Below are positions 8,306-15,121 of a DNA stretch of 15,231 bases, piece after piece. The notes under the pieces were generated by a model that worked only from the letters and a program-made list of their open reading frames with translations, did no database searches and was not told where the DNA came from. The position numbers were made by a program, and so were the translations under genes. The stretch is from an uncultured Lachnospiraceae bacterium (GTDB lineage Bacteria > Bacillota > Clostridia > Lachnospirales > Lachnospiraceae). The DNA lies in assembly GCA_946549155.1 (NCBI GenBank), contig CAMNQN010000056.1, positions 1 through 15,231 of the forward strand, given 5' to 3'. How positions within the stretch are numbered: the stretch's first letter is position 1; the number at the start of each line of letters is the position of its first letter.

Positions 8306-9454
8306 TTACAGTGTAATGAATTTTCCTAATACAACGAAGAAATTATCGTAGGTCTTGCCGGATTCGATATCTGTATAAGTACGCACACTTACGTCTCCGC
8401 CGGCGAAGTCTGAGAATACCTGCGTGAATTTCTCAAGGTCTGCTCTTTCCTCAAATTCACCGTTACAGTAATCAATGGCATATTCCACTGCGCAGTTGAT
8501 GAACATCGTGTGCATCGGAGCACTCCAGGCGCCCATACGGCCGGTCATATCATTTTCTGCCAGTTTTGTGCTGATCTGCTCTTTCATGTAAGCCACATCA
8601 CCCTTTTTGTCCTCCGGCACTTCGATGCCAAGAGCGCCCGGGAATGCGTAAAATACGCTGGGGTTATCCGGCAGCGGATAGATCGCCTTGGACTCAAATA
8701 CCGCTTTACACATGGGTTCCTGCTGTCCGGCATTGGTACCGAAGAATGCGGTATCCGCTCCATACTGTTCTACCATACGGGGCACATCCTCCAGAATAAA
8801 CTGCTGGGTAGCGGCGATTCCGGCATCGCTCATGGGGTCAGGGGAGGTGCCGTCAACGAAGGTCAGTCCCAGCTCCTCGCATTTTGCTTTCATATTATCA
8901 TGACGCGCAATGTTCAGAGGCTGCGCCATATGACGCGGGAAGGAATAGTGAACAACGGTCTTTGCGCCCATCTGCGCTGCCGCTTCCGCAACTGCCGTAC
9001 CCATCTGGGCTACATCCGGGTGGAATACCAGATCCGCCGCGGAACAGATCACATCCGGCGCCTCACTGGGAACGCCTGCCAAAAGAAGGATATCCGGGCG
9101 TTTTTCACGGATCGCATCCATAGCTGCTGCAGTACCCTCCATAGCAGTGTTGCAGATGATTGCCTTTACCTCCGGATCAGCTGCCATAGAAAGGGCGATG
9201 GAAAGGGTGGTCTCCTGTTCGCTGGCGGCTTTGTCCGGGAAGGTCTGATGGATGATCACATCATCACCGTATTTTTCTCTTACGCTCTCCGCCGCGCGAT
9301 AGGTCTCCTCCGCCTGGGATACGGTCTCGGTGAGAATGCCGATTTTGAAATCCGGTTTTTCCACTTCCTCGGCAAAGGCGGAAGTAGCTAAAATGCCGGA
9401 TGATAAGGTCATAGCTGCTGCCATCAATGCTGCCAATACTTTTGTTCTTTTCAT
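8306..9454 (-). CDS. DUF3798 family ABC transporter substrate-binding protein
   Basis: A 382-residue exported protein. Residues 1-28 are a signal peptide: KRTK positive start, hydrophobic AALMAAAMTL core and AFA cleavage site before EE. No lipobox cysteine is present; the first cysteine is about residue 101. The mature part begins FKIGILTETVSQAEETYRAAESVREKYG and continues with HQTFPDKAASEQETTLSIALSMA and KAIICNTAMEGTAAAMDAIREKRPDILLLAG. This has the two-lobed periplasmic binding-protein style and matches the DUF3798 family as I remember it. The family ligand is not established to my knowledge. It is the first transport gene, 62 bp after pepD with no terminator or clear promoter between; GGAGGA sits about 10 bases before the ATG. 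The gene context suggests it captures a sugar acid. Confidence 0.82.
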   Translation of the reverse strand: MKRTKVLAALMAAAMTLSSGILATSAFAEEVEKPDFKIGILTETVSQAEETYRAAESVREKYGDDVIIHQTFPDKAASEQETTLSIALSMAADPEVKAIICNTAMEGTAAAMDAIREKRPDILLLAGVPSEAPDVICSAADLVFHPDVAQMGTAVAEAAAQMGAKTVVHYSFPRHMAQPLNIARHDNMKAKCEELGLTFVDGTSPDPMSDAGIAATQQFILEDVPRMVEQYGADTAFFGTNAGQQEPMCKAVFESKAIYPLPDNPSVFYAFPGALGIEVPEDKKGDVAYMKEQISTKLAENDMTGRMGAWSAPMHTMFINCAVEYAIDYCNGEFEERADLEKFTQVFSDFAGGDVSVRTYTDIESGKTYDNFFVVLGKFITL

Positions 9455-9516
9455 GTTTTTCTTTCCTCCATTCTTTTCTTTGCTATTAAAACGGCTCCTG
9501 CCATCTTAATCCTCTT

Positions 9517-10974
9517 TTAATACTCCAGCATACCCTTTAACGTCAGGCAAAGCATCTCCCACTCTTTCTGGACAATACTTACCAACACGCTTTCATCCGG
9601 GGTATGCGCCCCCTGGATCTGGGTTCCGGTACACACGATATCCGCGTCCGGGAACTGGCGGAAAAACGCTCCGCATTCGTTGCCGCCGTGAGATACCTCC
9701 ACCGCCAGCTTTCTTCCATAGCGCTTTTCAAATATCTTCTGAATCAGAGCGCTCAACCGGCTGTCCGCCTTATATTCCCACTCAGGGGAGCTGGACTCCA
9801 CAGTAAGCGCTGCGCCCAGAATACGGGACAGGCGGCTGCATTTGTCCAGAACATAGCTCTTCTTACTGTCATAGCAGCTTCTATATAAAACACGGATCGC
9901 AACCTTATTTTCTTCTGTGGTAACCACCCCGATATTTCCACTGGTTTCCGGCACTCCGGGAACCTCGGCATTCATGGCAATTACTCCGCAGTCAATATTC
10001 AGGACAAGATCGAGAAGCCGTCCGGCGCTGTCCTTCGTAAATACCGTTTCCTTCCTCTGCCCTTTATCCAGATAGGTTCTTACCCCCGCGTCACTGGCCT
10101 TAAATTCGTTTTTCAAAACCTTATCCCAGGCCTCAATCAGGCGCTGCAGCTCCTGTTCCCTGTCTGCCGGATAGGCAATCACCGCCTGAGCCTCCCTGCA
10201 AATCGCGTTGGTCTGAAGCCCGCCGGATACAGAGCCTATGCGAATCTGCGCCTCCCGTTCCAGGGAAGAAAGCATTCTGGCCAAAAGCACATTCGCGTTT
10301 CCTCTCTCCTTCGTAATATCCAGCCCGGAATGTCCGCCCTTCAAACCACGGATTTTCAGCTCCCCGATCTCGTACCCCTCCGGTACCTCCTCCCGCTGCA
10401 AATCCAATTCCATCCTAAGAGAAGTGCAGCCCGCGCACCCAACCACGATCCCCTCGTCGCTGCAGTCCAGGTTAATTACCACTCTTCCCTGAATGCGGGA
10501 AAAATCCAACGCTTTAATACCGCTCATTCCAGCCTCTTCATCTGTGGTGAGCACCACCTCCAGAGCCGGATGCGGAATATCCTCTGATTCCAAAACACAC
10601 AGGGCAAACGCCACGCCAGTCCCGTCGTCCGCTCCCAGTGTAGTGCCATCCGCATGAATCCGATCTTCATCCCTTACCACAGGAACGGGATCTGTGGTAA
10701 AATCATGCACCTTGTCCGCATTCTTTTCACACACCATATCCATATGCGCCTGAAGAATCGTAACGGGGGCATTCTCATATCCCGGTGTGGCCGGTTTTTT
10801 GATAATCAGATTATTCGCTTCGTCCTGATAAGTATCCAGGCCACGTTCCACGCAAAATTTGTAAATGTAATCACTGACCGCCTTCTCATTCTTAGAACCA
10901 TGGGGAATTTCGCAAATCTGGCCGAAAACCTCAAACACCCTGGCCGGTTCCAGGCCTTTCAGACAATCATACAT
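9517..10974 (-). CDS. pepD: M20 family cytosolic dipeptidase (aminoacyl-histidine dipeptidase, PepD)
   Basis: A 485-residue zinc peptidase of the PepD branch of family M20, full length. By alignment from memory with E. coli PepD, the metal and catalytic residues are His77 and Asp79 (QAHMDMV), Asp116 (LGADDGTG), the pair Glu146-Glu147 (TTDEEAG), Asp170 (INLDCSDEG) and the C-terminal His in SHGGNECG. The middle of the protein is the lid or dimerisation domain. No signal peptide is present, so it should cleave dipeptides in the cytoplasm. The ATG at 10974 has AGGAGGG 7 bases upstream. It is the first gene after the regulated promoter and runs without terminator into the transporter operon, an odd companion for sugar-acid genes. 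Whether it serves the same substrate or merely shares the promoter is unknown. Confidence 0.9.
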   Translation of the reverse strand: MYDCLKGLEPARVFEVFGQICEIPHGSKNEKAVSDYIYKFCVERGLDTYQDEANNLIIKKPATPGYENAPVTILQAHMDMVCEKNADKVHDFTTDPVPVVRDEDRIHADGTTLGADDGTGVAFALCVLESEDIPHPALEVVLTTDEEAGMSGIKALDFSRIQGRVVINLDCSDEGIVVGCAGCTSLRMELDLQREEVPEGYEIGELKIRGLKGGHSGLDITKERGNANVLLARMLSSLEREAQIRIGSVSGGLQTNAICREAQAVIAYPADREQELQRLIEAWDKVLKNEFKASDAGVRTYLDKGQRKETVFTKDSAGRLLDLVLNIDCGVIAMNAEVPGVPETSGNIGVVTTEENKVAIRVLYRSCYDSKKSYVLDKCSRLSRILGAALTVESSSPEWEYKADSRLSALIQKIFEKRYGRKLAVEVSHGGNECGAFFRQFPDADIVCTGTQIQGAHTPDESVLVSIVQKEWEMLCLTLKGMLEY

Positions 10975-11000
10975 CTGTTTACCCTCCTCGCCTCAATACT

Positions 11001-11012
11001 GTTGTATACAAC
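11001..11012. promoter_or_regulatory. Operator O1: 12-bp palindrome for a GntR/FCD regulator
   Basis: GTTGTATACAAC is a perfect palindrome covering the downstream half of the -10 box and the predicted start site of the operon. Its TTGTATACAA core resembles GntR/FadR-type operators, which share a GT-AC palindromic core, including the GTATAC-centred UxuR/ExuR sites. Occupation would block RNA polymerase, predicting repression relieved by a sugar-acid effector. Binding by the adjacent regulator is inferred. Confidence 0.7.
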
Positions 11013-11038
11013 ATACCTTTTTTCCAATTAGTTGTCAA
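11010..11038 (-). promoter_or_regulatory. Sigma-A type promoter of the pepD-transporter-uxa operon
   Basis: Reading the minus strand, a perfect -35 TTGACA (11033-11038) is followed by a 17-bp spacer and -10 TATGTT (11010-11015, 4 of 6 consensus). Predicted transcription start is near 11003, giving a leader of about 29 bases before the pepD ATG. No other comparable promoter was found in the operon gaps, so all eight genes probably depend on it. Confidence 0.72.
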
Positions 11039-11187
11039 TAATTTTGTTTTAAATTCTTTATCATCCGCTCTTTTTCTCTTTTATGCACAATAAGGCGCGA
11101 AAGTTTTTATTAATTTTAACAACAAAAATTGTCGAAAATTTTCCCCATTTTAGGATAATCCAGGGATTAAGCAAGAAAATAGACTTT

Positions 11188-11199
11188 GTTGTATACATT
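11188..11199. promoter_or_regulatory. Operator-like site O2
   Basis: GTTGTATACATT matches O1 at 10 of 12 positions and keeps the GTATAC core. It lies 187 bp from O1, centre to centre, and about 140 bp upstream of the regulator's -35 box, with no convincing promoter directly at it. It could be an auxiliary operator for looping with O1 or an autoregulatory site. Confidence 0.5.
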
Positions 11200-11225
11200 G
11201 TGTGTTTTTATTGTTTGTGTTTTAT

Positions 11226-11289
11226 TAATTACCAGGACGCAGGAAGAGGCGGGCGCGCAGGGCCGCCTCTTCCTGCGTCCTGGTAATTA
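11226..11289. repeat. Dispersed repeat, copy B: perfect 27-bp inverted repeat (hairpin)
   Basis: Left arm 11226-11252 and right arm 11263-11289 are exact reverse complements over 27 bases around a 10-base loop. The left arm begins TAATTA, CCA, then GGACGCAGGAAGAGGCGGG, the same order and spacing as copies A and C. After the right arm comes CCCCCCAAACA, which also ends copy C, so the element may extend to about 11303. No T run directly follows either arm, so a simple terminator role is not supported. It is very GC-rich within an AT-rich spacer. Confidence 0.85.
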
Positions 11290-11299
11290 CTCCCCCCAA

Positions 11300-11339
11300 A
11301 CAGGACAACACGGCTTTTTTTCAAAACAGGTTGTCCTGT
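11300..11339. promoter_or_regulatory. 10-bp dyad overlapping the regulator promoter
   Basis: ACAGGACAAC (11300-11309) and GTTGTCCTGT (11330-11339) are perfect reverse complements separated by 20 bases. The right arm contains the -35 box TTGTCC of the regulator promoter. This could be a binding site for a DNA-bending or dimeric regulator, or a leftover structure beside the repeat. It does not resemble O1. Confidence 0.45.
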
Positions 11340-11359
11340 ATTCCTTTTTTTGGTATAAT
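11331..11359 (+). promoter_or_regulatory. Promoter of the gntR-type regulator gene
   Basis: The -10 box TATAAT (11354-11359) is perfect and carries an extended TG motif (TGGTATAAT). The -35 box TTGTCC (11331-11336) lies 17 bp upstream. The predicted start is near 11366, with a leader of about 56 bases before the ATG at 11422. Confidence 0.75.
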
Positions 11360-11421
11360 TATGTTGTTCGTCACTGCTTATTTTAGTGGCAAAATTCACT
11401 TACTGTATCAGGGATTAAAAA

Positions 11422-12087
11422 ATGAAAAAAGAACCGTTAAAGCATCAGGCTTATGAAATGATAAAAACCAACATTATTAACTGTGTTTATGCTCCCAACA
11501 CGATCATTAATGAAGAGTTGATCCGGGAAGAGATCCACGCCAGCCGCACTCCCATCCGGGATGCCTTAAGTCGTCTGGAACAGGAGGGACTCATAAAAAT
11601 TCTTCCCAAAAAGGGTATCCTAATCACTGCGATGACCATGAAAGAGCTGAATATGATTTATGAAACCCGGGAGCTTCTGGAACCCTACGCCGTAAAAAAC
11701 TATGGCAACCGGATTCCCCAGGAAACCTATATGAAATATTACCAAATGTATGTCCGATATCTGGATACTCCAAATCAAGTCTATTCCTTTTCGGAAATGG
11801 ATGACAGCTTTCATCAAATACTGATGGATGCCACAGGAAATTCTTATTTTCTCAACATGTACTCCACCATTGAGAGCCAGATTCGCCGCACCCGGGTGCT
11901 GACAGGCAGAACCTCCAGCGAACGGCTCCGCCAAACCGTCGAGGAACACATTGCCATCGTAAAGGCCGCATTAAAAAATGACTGGAACGAAGCCGCCTTT
12001 GCCATGAGCCAGCATCTGAACCAGTCAAAAAATTCTTACTTCAGTTACATATGGGAGAAGGAAAAGGGCTTTACCGACAGCCTGTAG
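11422..12087 (+). CDS. GntR family transcriptional regulator with FCD effector domain
   Basis: A 221-residue regulator of the FadR subfamily. Residues 5-70 form the winged helix-turn-helix, with the typical run ELIREEIHASRTPIRDALSRLEQEGLI and wing ILPKKGILI. Residues 75-215 form the all-helical FCD domain. Its metal and effector pocket ligands are intact at family spacing: Asp127, His131, His176 and His198. Members often sense organic or sugar acids. It is divergent from the pepD-transporter-uxa operon, whose promoter carries a matching palindrome, so it is probably the local repressor responding to the imported sugar acid or an intermediate. E. coli LgoR, which controls L-galactonate genes, is also a GntR protein, a useful parallel but not proof of orthology. 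AGGGA lies about 7 bases before the ATG. Confidence 0.9.
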   Translation: MKKEPLKHQAYEMIKTNIINCVYAPNTIINEELIREEIHASRTPIRDALSRLEQEGLIKILPKKGILITAMTMKELNMIYETRELLEPYAVKNYGNRIPQETYMKYYQMYVRYLDTPNQVYSFSEMDDSFHQILMDATGNSYFLNMYSTIESQIRRTRVLTGRTSSERLRQTVEEHIAIVKAALKNDWNEAAFAMSQHLNQSKNSYFSYIWEKEKGFTDSL

Positions 12088-12107
12088 CAGCAGGCGGGGG
12101 CGGCCCC

Positions 12108-12148
12108 AGAGGAAGAGCCTCCAAAATGCCGTACCTCTGTCTTCCTCT
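12108..12148. other. Inverted repeat in convergent gap between regulator and mrp
   Basis: AGAGGAAGA and TCTTCCTCT form a perfect 9-bp inverted repeat around 23 bases, inside the 92-bp gap where the regulator and mrp transcripts meet. GGGGCGGCCCC lies just before it. There is no adjacent T run on either strand, so a bidirectional terminator is only possible, not shown. Confidence 0.3.
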
Positions 12149-12179
12149 CCGCTTCCTCCCCCATGCTGTTCCCGTTTTC

Positions 12180-13016
12180 TTACAGCCTTCTGAGAATCTC
12201 CACTGCCTTTTCCACATAAGGATTCTGCACGCTTGCAAACCTGCCCTCATCCGCACTGGATGCAAAAGCCGGATCAATGGGCATTTTCCCGCCTACAGCC
12301 AGTCCCAGTTCCCCGGCGATCTGCTCAATATGGCTCTCGCCGAATACCTTGATCTCCTTTCCGCAGTCCGGGCACTTCAGATAGCTGTAGTTTTCCACCA
12401 GACTCAGAATCGGAATGTTCATGGTTTTTGCCATATTATAGGCCTTTTTCACAATCATCTGCACCAGCTCCTGGGGGGAGGTCACCACCACGATACCGTC
12501 CACCGGAAGGGACTGGAACACCGTCAGCGGTACGTCGCCGGTTCCGGGAGGCATGTCCACCAGAAGATAATCCAGCTCGCCCCAAATCACCTCTGACCAG
12601 AACTGTTTTACCATATTCGCAATCACCGGGCCTCTCCAGATCACCGCCTGCTCCGGGTCCGGCATCAGCAGATTCAAAGACATTACCTTAACGTCGTTCT
12701 CCGCCAGCTCCGGCAGGATTCCCTCATCGGAAGCCTGTGCAGGGCCGGTCAGGCCGTACATCTTCGGAATCGACGGGCCGGTGATATCCGCATCCAGAAT
12801 ACCCACCCGGTATCCTTTGGCCGCCAACTGGTTCGCCAGGGAAGCGGTTACCAGAGATTTGCCCACACCGCCTTTTCCGCTGACCACGCCAATCACATGT
12901 TTCACATCTGTATATGCATTGGGTTCCACCTGAAAGCTCTGGGGTTTGTTCGCGCTGGGACATCCCTCACAGCTGGACTTGGAACAAGATGAATTACTGC
13001 AGCTTTTTTCTGCCAT
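12180..13016 (-). CDS. mrp: Mrp/Nbp35 family iron-sulfur cluster carrier ATPase
   Basis: A 278-residue P-loop ATPase of the Mrp/ApbC/Nbp35 family, expected to bind and transfer iron-sulfur clusters in the cytoplasm. The deviant Walker A GKGGVGKS is at residues 47-54, followed by GILDADITGPSIPKMYGL, LLVDMPPGTGD and VTSPQELV, all typical. Near the C terminus CPDC supplies the conserved CxxC for a bridging cluster. The N-terminal 20 residues are serine-rich with four cysteines (6, 11, 16, 19), an Nbp35-like extension whose spacing differs from the eukaryotic motif. The ATG at 13016 was chosen because GGAGGT lies just upstream; the longer frame from 13064 is not needed. It has its own promoter and converges on the regulator gene, so it is probably unrelated to sugar-acid use. 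Confidence 0.92.
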   Translation of the reverse strand: MAEKSCSNSSCSKSSCEGCPSANKPQSFQVEPNAYTDVKHVIGVVSGKGGVGKSLVTASLANQLAAKGYRVGILDADITGPSIPKMYGLTGPAQASDEGILPELAENDVKVMSLNLLMPDPEQAVIWRGPVIANMVKQFWSEVIWGELDYLLVDMPPGTGDVPLTVFQSLPVDGIVVVTSPQELVQMIVKKAYNMAKTMNIPILSLVENYSYLKCPDCGKEIKVFGESHIEQIAGELGLAVGGKMPIDPAFASSADEGRFASVQNPYVEKAVEILRRL

Positions 13017-13078
13017 AAAAACCTCCAAAATTAGCCGGAACCACCGTCTCGCCGGGGTTCCCATATTCTGTTCTGCTC

Positions 13079-13098
13079 CGTTCTGCCGAAGCAGAACG
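13079..13098 (-). promoter_or_regulatory. UUCG-tetraloop hairpin in the mrp leader
   Basis: On the minus strand CGTTCTGC, TTCG, GCAGAACG forms a perfect 8-bp stem closed by the extra-stable cUUCGg tetraloop. It begins about 12 bases after the predicted mrp start site, in a leader of roughly 94 bases. No T run follows, so it is more likely an mRNA stabiliser or leader structure than a terminator. Confidence 0.5.
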
Positions 13099-13116
13099 CC
13101 TTGACGCCTGTCCTAT

Positions 13117-13145
13117 ATTTTATCCCGAACCGCTGTGCTTGACAA
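13117..13145 (-). promoter_or_regulatory. Promoter of mrp
   Basis: On the minus strand -35 TTGTCA (13140-13145), a 17-bp spacer and -10 TAAAAT (13117-13122) each match consensus at 5 of 6 positions. Predicted start is near 13110. It sits in the 156-bp gap after the MATE gene, which shows no terminator hairpin, so some read-through from MATE is possible. Confidence 0.65.
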
Positions 13146-13172
13146 GGGGTATTTTTAACATATGCCAAAAAC

Positions 13173-14522
13173 TTATATGGTCCGCATCTGTTTCCATCTT
13201 CCCCTCTTATACCGCGCCGTCATAAGGGCCCCGCGCACACACCAGTCAATCACCATGGCCACCCACACGCCAAACACGCCCATTCCCAGGTATTTCCCCA
13301 GAATATGGCTGAACACCACCCTGAAAATCCACATGGACGCAATGGAAATGTACATGGGAATCTTCGCATCCCCCGCCGCCCGCAGCGTACAGGGCACTGA
13401 GAAGGCCAACGGCCAGATCACCACGGAGCCAATCCCATGGAAGGTCAGAATATTCCAGGCGCTCTCTGCCGTCTGATCCGTCAGTCCGTATATCTGTAAA
13501 ATCATTGGCTGAGCCAGATAGATCGCCACATTGATCACCAGCAGCGTCGTATAAATAATGAGCAGCAGCTTCTTCGTATAATATTCCGCCTGCTCATAAT
13601 CCCCGGCCCCCACGCACCGGGCCACCACAGTGGTCACCGCCAGATTAATGGCCATGCCCGGCAGAATCTGAAACAATGACACCGTATTGGACACCGCATT
13701 GGCCGCAATAGCAGAAGTGCCGAAGGTGGACACCAGGCTGAGCACCATTATTTTCCCAAGCTGGAACATCCCATTTTCCAGTCCATTGGGGACGCCGATC
13801 TTCAGGATCTTTCGGATCATCCCCCAGTCAAACCGGATTCTTTTCACCGGTTCCAGACGGATCAGCCCCCGGCTTCGCATCAGCAGAAGCAAAATCAAAA
13901 AGGCAGCCACCATGCGGGAGACCAGTGTAGGCAGCGCCACCCCGGCAGTACCCATATGAAAACCGTATATCAGTACACCGTTTCCCACCACATTAATCGT
14001 ATTCATAATAATGGAAACAATCATGGATACCTTGGAGTTTCCCATGGTGCGGAAAATGGCCGCGCCGCCGTTGTACAGTGCAATAAAAGGAATCGAGGCG
14101 CTGACAATCATCAGGTAGGTTTCGGCATGAGCCGCCACATCCGCCTCAATATTCCCAAACACATTTTTCAGGATAAAACCCTTTCCCAGATACATTACTC
14201 CGGTGATGGCCAGAGCCGTCACCAGCACAAACTGCACCAGCTGGGAGGCCGCCTTCCCGGCGTTTTCCTCATCCCGGTAGCCCAGATACTGCCCCGCAAT
14301 CACCGCGCCGCCGGTGGCCAGAGCCGCAAACAGGGTAATACACAGGTTCATCACGCTGTCCACCAGGGATACCCCCGACACCGCCGCTTCTCCCACACTG
14401 GCAATCATGACGGAATCCGCCATGCCCACCAAAACCGCCAAAAGCTGCTCAATCACCAGCGGAAAAATCAGCAGCGCCAGGTCCTTATTGCCAAACAGCA
14501 AGTCTTTCTTTTGTGGTTTCAT
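13173..14522 (-). CDS. MATE family multidrug/toxin exporter
   Basis: A 449-residue inner-membrane protein with about twelve hydrophobic segments in two similar halves, the size and layout of MATE transporters. The start KDLLFGNKDLALLIFPLVIEQLLAVLVGMADSVMIASVGEAAVSGVSL is the classic first-helix signature. The second half repeats it around KILKIGVPNGLENGMFQLGKIMVLSLVSTFGTSAIAANAV. Such proteins export cationic drugs or metabolites in exchange for sodium or protons; the substrate cannot be told here. The ATG at 14522 is chosen because GGAGGGG lies 6 bases upstream; an in-frame ATG at 14537 has a weaker site. It follows the SseB-domain gene by 42 bp on the same strand and probably shares its transcript. 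Confidence 0.92.
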   Translation of the reverse strand: MKPQKKDLLFGNKDLALLIFPLVIEQLLAVLVGMADSVMIASVGEAAVSGVSLVDSVMNLCITLFAALATGGAVIAGQYLGYRDEENAGKAASQLVQFVLVTALAITGVMYLGKGFILKNVFGNIEADVAAHAETYLMIVSASIPFIALYNGGAAIFRTMGNSKVSMIVSIIMNTINVVGNGVLIYGFHMGTAGVALPTLVSRMVAAFLILLLLMRSRGLIRLEPVKRIRFDWGMIRKILKIGVPNGLENGMFQLGKIMVLSLVSTFGTSAIAANAVSNTVSLFQILPGMAINLAVTTVVARCVGAGDYEQAEYYTKKLLLIIYTTLLVINVAIYLAQPMILQIYGLTDQTAESAWNILTFHGIGSVVIWPLAFSVPCTLRAAGDAKIPMYISIASMWIFRVVFSHILGKYLGMGVFGVWVAMVIDWCVRGALMTARYKRGRWKQMRTI

Positions 14523-14564
14523 GCGAAGCCCCTCCATTTCTATCCCCCCTATTCACCGGCAAAA

Positions 14565-14981
14565 TTACACATTGCTGCTTTGCATTACAATCTGTATCAG
14601 CTGTTTGTCCAGCATAATAGTGCGATTCCACGGATTAAGGATCAGCCCTTCTATCCCCTCCGCTTCTAATGTCATGCGAAATAATTGATCTATATCCGCA
14701 GTAAAGGCGGACATCACCGCATTGCTGCCCTTCAGCTGTTCCTCAAAGCTTGTAAACGCCGTAAACCAGTTCCTGCCATCCGAAGTAGAAATGGCTCTCA
14801 TCTGGAGGGTTCCATCCCCTTCCTTCTGATCAAGGGAGACAAGAAAGCGGCCCCTTTCCCTCAACCTTCGGCGAATCGCCGTCAGCGCATGTGCCAGCAT
14901 CTCTTCTGTCGGCTCCTTCTGAAGGGCGGCGATGGCCGTCTCTATTTCCCGGTTCTTCTGTAATTGAATCTCCTGCTCCAT
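14565..14981 (-). CDS. SseB N-terminal domain protein
   Basis: A 138-residue soluble protein. Residues about 45-135 match the SseB N-terminal domain pattern: FLVSLDQKEGDGTLQMRAISTSDGRNWFTAFTSFEEQ, then a helical section and EGIEGLILNPWNRTIMLDKQLIQIVMQ. The first 40 residues are a charged helix. SseB in E. coli was named for altered serine sensitivity when overexpressed, and the domain's biochemical role is not established. The ATG at 14981 has GGGAG about 8 bases upstream; the alternative GTG at 14990 would leave no room for a ribosome site. It precedes the MATE gene in a likely two-gene unit. Confidence 0.8.
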   Translation of the reverse strand: MEQEIQLQKNREIETAIAALQKEPTEEMLAHALTAIRRRLRERGRFLVSLDQKEGDGTLQMRAISTSDGRNWFTAFTSFEEQLKGSNAVMSAFTADIDQLFRMTLEAEGIEGLILNPWNRTIMLDKQLIQIVMQSSNV

Positions 14982-15043
14982 ATGCTTCACTCCCGTATCG
15001 CAATTCCCGGCGGACTCCCCCGGTTATTTTCAGTCTGCCCATT

Positions 15044-15072
15044 ATTCTATCCTATTTTGCGCTCAAATGCAA
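15044..15072 (-). promoter_or_regulatory. Promoter of the sseB-domain/MATE unit
   Basis: On the minus strand -35 TTGCAT (15067-15072), a 17-bp spacer and -10 TAGAAT (15044-15049). Predicted start is near 15037, giving a leader of about 55 bases. The spacing is ideal, and no comparable promoter was seen closer to the gene. Confidence 0.55.
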
Positions 15073-15121
15073 TCTGGCAGATCATGCTGGGCTGTTCAGG
15101 TGAATATTCTTCGTGTTTGGG

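Larger units (their letters stand above)
10975..11421. other. Divergent control region between pepD operon and gntR-type regulator
   Basis: This 447-bp stretch has no credible gene; small open frames here lack ribosome sites and have no recognisable products. It holds, left to right, the pepD promoter with operator O1, an AT-rich segment (about 11035-11190), operator-like site O2, the large repeat hairpin (copy B), a 10-bp dyad and the regulator promoter. The AT content is far higher than that of the flanking genes, apart from the GC-rich hairpin. Confidence 0.8.

Noticed and set aside
8510..9391. Open frame of 293 codons on the plus strand
   Set aside because: Antisense to the DUF3798 binding-protein gene, which has a signal peptide and family motifs; the antisense product is Arg/His/Cys-rich without any known pattern.
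11129..11159. Possible plus-strand promoter TTGTCG with GATAAT near O2
   Set aside because: The spacer is 19 bp and the -35 is weak. The promoter at 11331-11359 is far better and closer to the regulator gene.
11083..11286. Small open frame of 67 codons in the control region
   Set aside because: It runs through operator O2 and the repeat arm, has no ribosome site, and its product has no recognisable features.
11226..11289. Repeat copy B as an ordinary intrinsic terminator
   Set aside because: Neither arm is followed directly by a T run, and no transcript from a nearby gene end reaches it: both flanking genes start near this region and point away.
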